Assembly (NCBI GenBank): GCA_028678905.1
Contig: JAJRCO010000220.1
Coordinates: forward strand, 1 to 7,523
DNA from: Methanomicrobiales archaeon
GTDB taxonomy: Archaea > Halobacteriota > Methanomicrobia > Methanomicrobiales > JACTUA01
Reading direction: 5' to 3'
DNA length: 7,523 nucleotides
The position numbers and the translations under genes are program-made. Positions 1 to 5,459 of the stretch are shown here, piece after piece. Each line of letters starts with the position of its first letter. Position 1 is the first letter of the stretch. Below the pieces are notes generated by a model. The model did not search any database and was not told the origin of the DNA. It saw only the letters and a list, made by a program, of their open reading frames with translations.

Positions 1-37
1 CATCCGCTTTTTCATCTTCCTCCACCGGCCTTCTCAC
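1..37 (-). CDS. Possible start of a divergent gene running off the left edge (partial)
   Basis: On the minus strand a GGAGGT motif (54 to 49) lies 11 bases before a GTG codon at 37-35. From there the frame stays open to the edge of the window and would encode a charged start (MRRPVEEDEKAD). A TATA-like element at 84-92 would place transcription start near position 60, a sensible short leader for this gene. An alternative start is the ATG at 15-13, which has GGAGG only three bases upstream. Only about 12 codons are visible, so the product cannot be named and the call rests on start signals alone. Confidence 0.3.
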   Translation of the reverse strand, partial: MRRPVEEDEKAD

Positions 38-83
38 GCTGATCAGATACCTCCATAATCGCTTCCGCTCCCAGATGATGCAC

Positions 84-92
84 CTATATACT
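84..92. promoter_or_regulatory. TATA-like element (CTATATACT), possibly serving the divergent gene and/or the cupin unit
   Basis: This AT-only core in a moderately GC-rich region resembles an archaeal box A and is nearly symmetric, so it could work in either direction. For the minus-strand gene it is well spaced. For the cupin at 294 it would leave a leader of about 180 bases containing the hairpin at 127-149. Motif reading only. Confidence 0.35.
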
Positions 93-126
93 AGCATCTA
101 TTCATCGGCTTTTCAGCCGATTGTTC

Positions 127-149
127 CTCAGAATGTTTTCATTCTGGAG
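127..149 (+). other. Stem-loop in the intergenic/leader region before the cupin gene
   Basis: CAGAATG (129-135) and CATTCTG (140-146) are perfect 7-base inverted copies around a TTTT loop. With G147 bulged, the stem extends by two pairs (127-128 with 148-149). If the TATA element at 84-92 drives the cupin, this hairpin sits close to the 5' end of the transcript. No run of T follows it, so it does not look like a terminator. The rest of 1-293 holds no gene that I can support. Confidence 0.4.
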
Positions 150-239
150 TTCCTTACTATTCGAGGGCGGATCTGGAAGTATCCTCTCCAACTAGTTCAA
201 TCCGATAAAAGCGCAGGCATTGCCGCGAATGAAAAGCAC

Positions 240-250
240 CAATATGTAAA
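240..250 (+). promoter_or_regulatory. Alternative TATA-like element near the cupin start
   Basis: CAATATGTAAA lies about 45 bases before the ATG at 294. Transcription would then begin near 270-275 and give a short leader. It is weaker than the element at 84-92 but better placed for the cupin gene. Motif reading only. Confidence 0.3.
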
Positions 251-293
251 AAGAAGATCTGATCATGCAGCTACCAGAAATCGGTGCGTTTCC

Positions 294-668
294 ATGGTTG
301 AATATACGCAGGAGTCTGACCATTCATCTGAAAGATCCGATTTGAAACGAGAAGAACTGAAAGGGAAAGTGCTACGGCTGCCGGACCTGGTGCAGTACCA
401 GGACGGGACTGTGGCCAGCCGGATGATCATCTCGCAAAAATCAGGAAATATCACCCTTTTTTCCTTCGATGAAAATGAAGGGCTCTCTGAACATACCGCC
501 CCTTATGATGCAGTGGTCACCATCCTGGACGGAGAGTGTGAGGTCTGGGTGCAGGGGAACACTTTTCGCATGAAGGAAGGCGAGACCATCATCTTTCCTG
601 CCCAGGCCCCGCATGCCCTTTCTGCGATCACCCGGTTCAAAATGATGCTCACCATGATCCGAGGTTGA
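294..668 (+). CDS. Small single-domain cupin protein
   Basis: The 124-residue product is almost entirely one cupin beta-barrel (about residues 30-122). The first cupin motif appears as GLSEHTAP with His67, and the second as PAQAPHAL with His107. The usual second His and the Glu of motif 1 are absent, as I recall for the short methanogen/anaerobe cupins ending in a KMMLTMIR-like strand. A divalent metal site is therefore possible but incomplete. The frame is open back to position 75, but that stretch shows no family resemblance and is AT-richer, so I place the start at ATG 294, which gives a normal-length cupin. An in-frame TTG at 342 is an alternative. The gene is followed after 7 bases by the CxxC protein, probably co-transcribed. 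Substrate and function are unknown. Confidence 0.8.
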   Translation: MVEYTQESDHSSERSDLKREELKGKVLRLPDLVQYQDGTVASRMIISQKSGNITLFSFDENEGLSEHTAPYDAVVTILDGECEVWVQGNTFRMKEGETIIFPAQAPHALSAITRFKMMLTMIRG

Positions 669-675
669 CATCCAC

Positions 676-969
676 ATGACAGAGGACAAAGAGGGTAAGT
701 ATTGTACCGTGTGTGGCGGTGTGGTACCGGCCAGCATCCAGATTCGAAAGATTGCCATCGAAGGAAAGGAGATTGGTCTCGACCAGTTGGATCTGGTGCT
801 CGACCAGGTGGCTGCGCTGCGCCTGAAAGACGAGGTACAGATTCGGGAGGAGCTGGTGAAGAGAGTAAGCGTGTTCAACTACGTTCCGACAAAAAAGCGG
901 GACGCGTATGCAGCGGCCCTTATGGAGGAATATTGGGGACGATTACAACGACCGAAGGGTTCCGGATAA
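676..969 (+). CDS. Conserved small CxxC protein of unknown function
   Basis: The protein has 97 residues and opens with a CxxCGG knuckle (Cys10 and Cys13, YCTVCGG), which suggests a half zinc site, perhaps completed by dimerisation, or a redox pair. The middle is a leucine-rich, probably helical region (about residues 35-65), followed by a distinctive VFNYVPTKKRDAYAAAL segment and a basic tail. The VFNY...YAxAL pattern resembles small proteins of methanogens that I cannot tie to a proven function; I have only a weak memory of such proteins being labelled as transcription factors. The start codon lies 7 bases after the cupin stop. GAGGTTGA, which overlaps the cupin stop codon, serves as the ribosome binding site, so translation is probably coupled. 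A metal- or redox-responsive regulator is a guess. Confidence 0.75.
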   Translation: MTEDKEGKYCTVCGGVVPASIQIRKIAIEGKEIGLDQLDLVLDQVAALRLKDEVQIREELVKRVSVFNYVPTKKRDAYAAALMEEYWGRLQRPKGSG

Positions 970-1101
970 CGTAGTTCTCTGATGGTACTTCCGGATCTGG
1001 ACATCCCACTCAGAAGACATTCTGACCTCACCCACCATGGCCGGAAATCGGGAGCTGGCCTACCGGATATCCAACTTCTTTTCCCTGGGGTATCACAGAT
1101 C

Positions 1102-1866
1102 CTATCCTTTCTGGGCACTCAGGGCCGCACCCAGTGCACCGGTGATCTGTGGCTCCCGGGGGACAAACAGGATAACCCCCAGTTCCCGTTCCAGGACTAC
1201 CCGCATCCCCTGGTTTCTGGCCACCCCGCCTACGAAAGCGATGGGTTCCTCCAGCTGCAGACGGCGCACCATGGGTACGATCCTTGCGGCGATACTGACG
1301 ATAAGCCCTGCGGCGATATCCTCCCGGGGAATCCCGCGTGCCCGCAGGGAAAGCACTTCCGATTCTGCAAAGACTGTGCACATACTGGTGATTGCGGCTG
1401 GATCATGCGAAGTCAGGGCTAGAGATCCCAGATCCTCGATGGGGACCTCCAGCGCCCGGGCGGTGTACTCGAGGAATTTTCCCGTCCCCGCCGCACACCG
1501 GTCGTTCATCAGGAAATCGGTCACCCGCCCGTTTTGTAGGGAGATCACCTTGGAGTCCTGTCCTCCGATGTCGATGATCCCGCGGACTTCCGGCAGCAGA
1601 TGGTGCACCCCGCGGGCCTGGGCGGTGATCTCACTGACGGTCATATCGGCAAAGGAGATGGAGGATCTCCCATACCCGGTGGCACATACCTTTTCGACCT
1701 CTTCGGCCGGTGTATGCGAGGCGGCGAGAACCGCGTTGAAAATGTGCCGGGCCGCGGAGAGGAAATCGAATGCCGTATCCGCGATATGGTATCCCCGGTT
1801 CTCCGATCCGCTGAGCAGCACCGCCTTCGTTGTCGCGGCGCCCGCATCAATACCTACCGTGATCAT
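1102..1866 (-). CDS. 2-hydroxyacyl-CoA dehydratase activator-type ATPase (HgdC/BadF family)
   Basis: This 254-residue ASKHA-fold ATPase has the full motif set: phosphate-1 loop IDAGAATTK (residues 6-14), phosphate-2 motif DIGGQDSK (99-106), and adenosine motif GGVARN (213-218). Cys124 (NDRCAAGTGKF) and Cys163 (SMCTVFAESE) match the two cysteines per monomer that hold one [4Fe-4S] cluster between the subunits of a homodimer. The family uses ATP hydrolysis to push a single low-potential electron onto the iron-sulfur cluster of its partner. Length is normal for the stand-alone activators. The ATG overlaps the stop of the upstream HgdB-like gene as ATGA (1866 to 1863), with GGAG eight bases before, so the two are co-translated partners. 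It is much shorter than the roughly 400-residue methanogenesis-marker activase. Confidence 0.93.
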   Translation of the reverse strand: MITVGIDAGAATTKAVLLSGSENRGYHIADTAFDFLSAARHIFNAVLAASHTPAEEVEKVCATGYGRSSISFADMTVSEITAQARGVHHLLPEVRGIIDIGGQDSKVISLQNGRVTDFLMNDRCAAGTGKFLEYTARALEVPIEDLGSLALTSHDPAAITSMCTVFAESEVLSLRARGIPREDIAAGLIVSIAARIVPMVRRLQLEEPIAFVGGVARNQGMRVVLERELGVILFVPREPQITGALGAALSAQKG

Positions 1867-3026
1867 GCCAGCATCTCCAGGAATGCTTCCACCCGCACTC
1901 CGATCTGGGCCACATCCGCTTCCCCGTAGTCGGATTCGATGGAAAGGAGGGGGATGTTCCGCTCTTTGAGCGCCTGCTGCACCCGCGTCCGCTCGATGTT
2001 GTAGGCATGACAGAACTGGAGGGTATAGTACACTACCCCCTCCACGCGGTATGCCTCTACCAGCTCCGCGATACGGGCGATCCGTTGGTCGTTGGGGGTC
2101 ATGCAGGCGCAGGGAATCTTCAGGTACCGCTCGGCTAGGGCCACCCAGGGATCCTTCTTCTCGTCCACCAGATCCCAGAAGGATCGCGTACCAGTGCAGC
2201 TCTCCTCCGCCACCACCACGCCCCCCTTCTGCTCAATGATATCGGGAATCTTCGTATTCCCCGCCGGCATGGGACAGCCTGCGACGAGGATACGCGGGGC
2301 TTTCTGCGGTCCCGGTGCAGTATGCTCCAGCTCGTCACAGAGACGGGTCACTCCCTCGCGGAACTGGTCCGGAGCGAGGAAAAACTGCCTCTGCATAATC
2401 CGTAATACATCCGACCCTTGGATGGGTGGTGGATCGCGTTTTCTCAGGGCGAAGAGACGGTGGAGGAGTCTTCTGGTCTCGTTTTCCGCTCGTATCTCCT
2501 TCTCCAGGGCGGTGGTGCTGATGGGGTTGCCGGTGAGCTCCTGCATATACTTCCCGAATTTCCTGAGCTCAGAGAGAAAATATGCGCGGGCCTGCGGGCT
2601 CTCTGGCTTCTGGGGCAGATCCAGCACATAGGTTTCCTGGTACCGTGGCAGCAGCTCGTAGGTCTTTTTCTTGGCATCGCAGGTTGCCTCCGCCACCACG
2701 GCGTCCACCAGGCTTACATGGGGGCAGGCGAGATCCCCACCACAGCACGCGTCCACCAGCGCCCCGAATGATGACTTGACCAGGGGACAGATGTTGCGGG
2801 GCAGCGACTCCTCTGCACGTGGGATGGTCTCGGTCTTTCCTCCACACAGGATTATCCGGTCCGCCCCGGCCGCAAAAATGATCTCATCCGGCACGTACAG
2901 GCAGAGCGTGCCGATGATCTTTTTCCCTTCCGCACGCTCCTGTTGTAGCTGGGCAATGCGGATCGGATAGATCTCCTCAAAATACTTCAGGCTCTGTAAA
3001 GACACCGGCATTGTTATACCGTACAC
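1863..3026 (-). CDS. HgdB-like 2-hydroxyacyl-CoA dehydratase family protein, double-cubane cluster type
   Basis: This 387-residue, cysteine-rich protein matches the 2-hydroxyglutaryl-CoA dehydratase D/HgdB fold. Landmark segments are YVPDEIIFAAGA (44-55), PRNICPLVKSS (Cys80), EATCDAKKKTYELLP (Cys116), a second lobe beginning RILVAGCPMP (Cys251), CACMTPND (Cys306, Cys308) and YYTLQFCHAYNIE (Cys339). Conserved cysteines in both lobes, with no HgdA-type partner gene beside it, fit the double-cubane [8Fe-9S] proteins better than the true two-subunit dehydratases. Relatives can reduce small molecules such as acetylene in vitro; the physiological substrate is unknown. I take GTG 3026 as the start because GAAGGATG precedes it at good spacing; ATG 3011, five codons in, has a weaker site. 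It forms an operon with the activase, overlapping it by 4 bases. Confidence 0.88.
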   Translation of the reverse strand: MYGITMPVSLQSLKYFEEIYPIRIAQLQQERAEGKKIIGTLCLYVPDEIIFAAGADRIILCGGKTETIPRAEESLPRNICPLVKSSFGALVDACCGGDLACPHVSLVDAVVAEATCDAKKKTYELLPRYQETYVLDLPQKPESPQARAYFLSELRKFGKYMQELTGNPISTTALEKEIRAENETRRLLHRLFALRKRDPPPIQGSDVLRIMQRQFFLAPDQFREGVTRLCDELEHTAPGPQKAPRILVAGCPMPAGNTKIPDIIEQKGGVVVAEESCTGTRSFWDLVDEKKDPWVALAERYLKIPCACMTPNDQRIARIAELVEAYRVEGVVYYTLQFCHAYNIERTRVQQALKERNIPLLSIESDYGEADVAQIGVRVEAFLEMLA

Positions 3027-3044
3027 CTGACATCCTTCATGTTT

Positions 3045-3311
3045 TTAGTTTCCCTTCCTTCCAACCTCGCGGTTACACAAGAGCTGTACCGGTTCAGACT
3101 CTTTCTGGCTTACTACGAACCGACGTGACTGGTTCTTCGGTTCATGCGGTGTGAGAACATTGGTAAGGAGACAGATTGTGGTAGTTTTCCCGGCCCCATT
3201 CGGACCGAGGAATCCGAAGATCTCTCCCTCACGTACCGAATGGCTGACATCATTCACTGCAGCTACTGAACCAAATCGTTTGAAAAGATGTCCGGCTTCT
3301 ATGGCATTCAT
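3045..3311 (-). pseudogene. Truncated ABC-transporter ATPase remnant (N-terminal piece)
   Basis: The first 55-60 residues from ATG 3311 read as the start of a drug-exporter/DrrA-type ABC ATPase: the AIEAGHLFKRFGSVAAVNDV beta sheet, then FGFLGPNGAGKTTT with an intact Walker A lysine, then LLTNVLTPHE. Homology stops there. The remaining roughly 30 residues resemble nothing I know, and the Q-loop, ABC signature, Walker B and H-loop are all missing from a domain that is normally about 300 residues in this family. No other frame down to 3027 carries the rest, so I see a deletion or rearrangement rather than a simple frameshift. The frame is also open 13 codons upstream to 3350, but family alignment favours 3311. 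No permease partner is present. It is almost certainly non-functional. Confidence 0.8.
3117..3143. repeat. Short inverted repeat in the ABC-remnant tail
   Basis: GAACCG (3117-3122) and CGGTTC (3138-3143) are 6-base inverted copies separated by 15 bases. They lie where homology to ABC ATPases has ended and could be debris of the rearrangement. Six bases is weak, and chance is a fair explanation. Confidence 0.25.
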
Positions 3312-3368
3312 AGTTCGTTCACGATCGTTAGACCAAGATTTTCTTATCAAGTATTTCAGCGAGGTCCC

Positions 3369-3418
3369 GAAGGATTTTACTAATGCACATGCCTGCTCGT
3401 GTGGTAGTAAAATCCTTC
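3369..3418 (-). repeat. Perfect 14-base inverted repeat forming a long stem-loop at the end of the arsenic operon
   Basis: GAAGGATTTTACTA (3369-3382) is exactly inverted at 3405-3418. Inside it, 3386-3391 and 3398-3403 can pair further, with one G-T mismatch, around a 6-base loop. The right arm begins within the stop codon of the permease, so on the minus-strand transcript the hairpin forms directly at the end of translation. It could be a transcript end or processing signal, or protect the 3' end. No U-run follows it, so a classical intrinsic terminator is not shown. It could also be a leftover end of a small mobile element. Confidence 0.7.
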
Positions 3419-4517
3419 ATAGGTTTCCTGCTACAAACCATCCGTAGATCAAACCGCCAAGGGTACAGAACACCACCAGCAATGCGATATAGGCGAGTGT
3501 CTGCCGGTTGCCCATGTACTTCCGGACCACCAAGATGCTTGGCAGGGAAATAACCGGATCTGCAAGGAGATATGCGAGGAGAGGTCCACGGTTAACCCCA
3601 AGATCCAGAAACAGCCGTGCCATCGGTACCTCTACCAGAGTAGGGAAGTACATGAACGTCCCGAAAAGGACCGCAAGCAGGTTGGACCCAAATGAGTTCA
3701 TTCCGAGAATGGACTCCAGGAGACCCTCCGGAAGGACGGCGCTGATCACCCCTGCTGCGAAGATGCCGATGAAGAGCAAAGGAAAGATGGTCTTCATGAA
3801 GGACCAGGTCTCCTCCAGCCAGTTCCTTGTCTCCTCAGAAGAAAACCAGCTTCTGACTTCCCATCCTATTACGACGATCAGGGGCGGGATCAGAACAAAC
3901 CGGAGGGGGACGGATCCAAGGGTATTCTCCACAAAAAGATTCAGCGTTCCCACAAAAAGGAGAACGACCAAGGTCCCGATGAAGAGTATCACCTTCCGCT
4001 GATCATCCCTACCCCCTTCCTGGGTGGAGGGGGCACAGGTGCAGGTTGGTGCAACGGACGCAGGTTCGGTCGGCGTCTCTTTGAACAGTGTAGAAAGGAC
4101 AAGCCCGATCACCACCGCAAAGGAGACCGACAGAACGATCCGGGCGAGAGCGAGATCTCCCCCCAATACGCTCCAGGTAAACGCGATAGCGAGGATGTTG
4201 GTGGCGGGAGCGGTGTACAGAAACGCGACTGCAGGACCCAGTCCGGCACCCTTCTTCTTGATGCCGGCGAAGAGGGGGAGAATGGTGCAGGAACAGACCG
4301 CCAGGAGCAATCCTGCTACCACCGCGACAGGGTACGCCTTATAGATAGGTATTTTTTCTCCTAGAAATCGGGTGACGGACTCTTTCTGGAGAAGAGCGTT
4401 CATCGCCCCGGCGATGAAAAATGCCGGAACGAGGCAGGTCGCCACGTGCGCCGTGAGGTAATCGATCAATCCGAACACTCCTCCCAACACGGCAGTAGTA
4501 AGCAGGTCAGCAACCAT
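3417..4517 (-). CDS. ArsP/DUF318-type permease (COG0701 family), probable organoarsenical or metal efflux
   Basis: This 366-residue membrane protein has about nine to ten hydrophobic segments and two related halves. The first half carries AVCSCTILPLFAGI (Cys75, Cys77) followed by KKGAGLGPAVAFLYTAPATN. The second has FGTFMYFPTLVEVPMA and LLADPVISLPSI. This is the pattern of the ArsP_1/DUF318 permeases, of which bacterial ArsP exports trivalent methylarsenicals and roxarsone-type compounds. A hydrophilic loop joins the halves (about 145-174) and contains a second Cys-x-Cys (Cys159, Cys161), a possible metalloid-binding site. The ATG lies 46 bases after the MtrA-like gene, with GGAG about nine bases before it, so it is probably the last gene of the ACR3 operon. 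Some COG0701 relatives are thought to move copper or zinc, so the substrate is inferred mainly from context. Confidence 0.85.
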   Translation of the reverse strand: MVADLLTTAVLGGVFGLIDYLTAHVATCLVPAFFIAGAMNALLQKESVTRFLGEKIPIYKAYPVAVVAGLLLAVCSCTILPLFAGIKKKGAGLGPAVAFLYTAPATNILAIAFTWSVLGGDLALARIVLSVSFAVVIGLVLSTLFKETPTEPASVAPTCTCAPSTQEGGRDDQRKVILFIGTLVVLLFVGTLNLFVENTLGSVPLRFVLIPPLIVVIGWEVRSWFSSEETRNWLEETWSFMKTIFPLLFIGIFAAGVISAVLPEGLLESILGMNSFGSNLLAVLFGTFMYFPTLVEVPMARLFLDLGVNRGPLLAYLLADPVISLPSILVVRKYMGNRQTLAYIALLVVFCTLGGLIYGWFVAGNL

Positions 4518-4563
4518 GGTTCAGGGCTCCGTAAGTTTTGCCAGGTACAAATCAATCATCATT

Positions 4564-5262
4564 CTACCTCTCCTTCTCTTTTCTCAACTGGTCTCCCCGG
4601 GCTTTCAGTTTCTCGATCAGCGCAAGCGCCTTTTGCTTCGCCACACGCTCTGCTTCGTCCTTCGGTTCCGCCCAGGGCTGGGTCACCCGCCAGGTAATTT
4701 TTCCGGCAAAGGGCGGTTCGGGATAGGCCCCGTAGTCATAGAGACGATATCCCCGGAACTCAAAAGGTTCTTCCTGGTAACAGGCCCATACCGCCTGACG
4801 GATGATCCCCTCTTCCTGGAACTGACAATCCACCAGCGTGATCTGTTTCCGGAGCCGGTTGATGAATTCAAGCGGGATATTATAAAGAAACGGGTGGGGT
4901 GCGTTTGTCCCTATGATCCTCTTTTTCTCATCTACCCCGTAGGCAAACAGCGCCTTCATCGCCTCCCCGGTTAGGTGGCCTTCCGACTCAGGCCCGCCCA
5001 GTACGAGATAGCGGATATTGGGATTTGCCACTAGGTTGCAGATGATCTTCTCAAACCCAATATTTTCTGTCTGCACGGTCCCAGAAAGAGCGGCACCGCT
5101 CTCGATCCCTGCACGAACCAGCTGCTCAATCACCGGAGGAATTCGTTCCGCCTCTGTGTTGAGCACAATAACAACCGCGACCGGCGAATGATCATTCCCG
5201 CGGAGGTAACGCCCTTCCTCAGGAGGATACTCCGGGTGAGGCGGTACTTTGAGCAGGGTCAT
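4564..5262 (-). CDS. Stand-alone MtrA-like corrinoid protein (methyl-H4MPT:CoM methyltransferase subunit A homologue)
   Basis: The 232-residue product aligns by eye with the cobamide-binding subunit MtrA: SPVAVVIVL near the start, TENIGFEKIICN, NPNIRYLVLGG and SEGHLTGEAMKAL. His96 in GHLTG corresponds to the MtrA histidine that ligates the cobalt of the corrinoid. The C-terminal membrane helix of true MtrA is missing; instead there is an aromatic/proline-rich stretch and a charged, probably helical Lys/Glu/Arg tail, so the protein should be soluble. No other mtr subunit is present, so this is a paralogue like the solitary MtrA homologues of methanogens. It sits between arsenite-efflux and ArsP-type genes, suggesting methyl transfer linked to arsenic; this is inference. 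I chose ATG 5262 because it overlaps the upstream stop as ATGA and has GGTG upstream. GTG 5274 would add four residues but lacks a binding site. Confidence 0.88.
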   Translation of the reverse strand: MTLLKVPPHPEYPPEEGRYLRGNDHSPVAVVIVLNTEAERIPPVIEQLVRAGIESGAALSGTVQTENIGFEKIICNLVANPNIRYLVLGGPESEGHLTGEAMKALFAYGVDEKKRIIGTNAPHPFLYNIPLEFINRLRKQITLVDCQFQEEGIIRQAVWACYQEEPFEFRGYRLYDYGAYPEPPFAGKITWRVTQPWAEPKDEAERVAKQKALALIEKLKARGDQLRKEKER

Positions 5263-5459
5263 ACGGTAGTACACCCGGAGTGTGCTTTCGCGCCCTGCTT
5301 TTTCAGTGCCGCGAGAGCGCGTTTCTCACGAGAGCGCGGGATCGCTGTACGGTCCAGGTACTCAAGATGCTCAATAATAGCAAGGAGGAACTCTATGGGA
5401 AATCCGACGATCGTTTCATTGGGCGGGATGTCCGTGGCTTCCCGGTAGCCCCATCTCAT
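5259..5459 (-). CDS. 66-residue protein of unknown function, coupled to the MtrA-like gene
   Basis: This small ORF is held at both ends by ATGA overlaps, with the universal stress gene upstream (5459-5456) and the MtrA-like gene downstream (5262-5259). That layout is strong evidence that it is translated. The protein has a hydrophobic/acidic central helix (about residues 19-36, PIEFLLAIIEHLEYLD), a basic helix (about 42-56), and a short tail with a single cysteine at residue 63 (SGCTTV). There is no membrane segment of full length and no signal peptide. I do not recognise a family. Small size and position suggest an accessory or partner protein of the corrinoid protein, for example an adaptor, but nothing in the sequence proves it. 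Confidence 0.7.
   Translation of the reverse strand: MRWGYREATDIPPNETIVGFPIEFLLAIIEHLEYLDRTAIPRSREKRALAALKKQGAKAHSGCTTV

Noticed and set aside
75..293. N-terminal extension of the cupin to the ATG at 75
   Set aside because: The added 73 residues show no conserved character, the DNA is AT-rich with promoter-like motifs, and the protein from 294 already has full cupin length.
1102..1866. Methanogenesis marker 15-type activase
   Set aside because: The protein is about 150 residues shorter than that family and is operonic with an HgdB-like gene, so the generic activator call fits better.
1037..1969. Plus-strand open frame (310 codons) opposite the activase
   Set aside because: It is antisense to a protein with every ASKHA ATPase motif and has low-complexity Arg/Ser/Pro composition.
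3039..3128. 30-codon plus-strand ORF between the HgdB-like gene and the ABC remnant
   Set aside because: It has no ribosome binding site and no recognisable sequence, and it lies in scrambled DNA opposite the remnant.
3117..3143. Group II intron domain V-like hairpin (GAACCG...CGGTTC)
   Set aside because: The interior does not match the domain V length, bulge or tetraloop, and no intron-encoded protein is present.
5263..5274. GTG start at 5274 for the MtrA-like gene
   Set aside because: It has no ribosome binding site, while ATG 5262 sits in an ATGA overlap like the other junctions of the operon.
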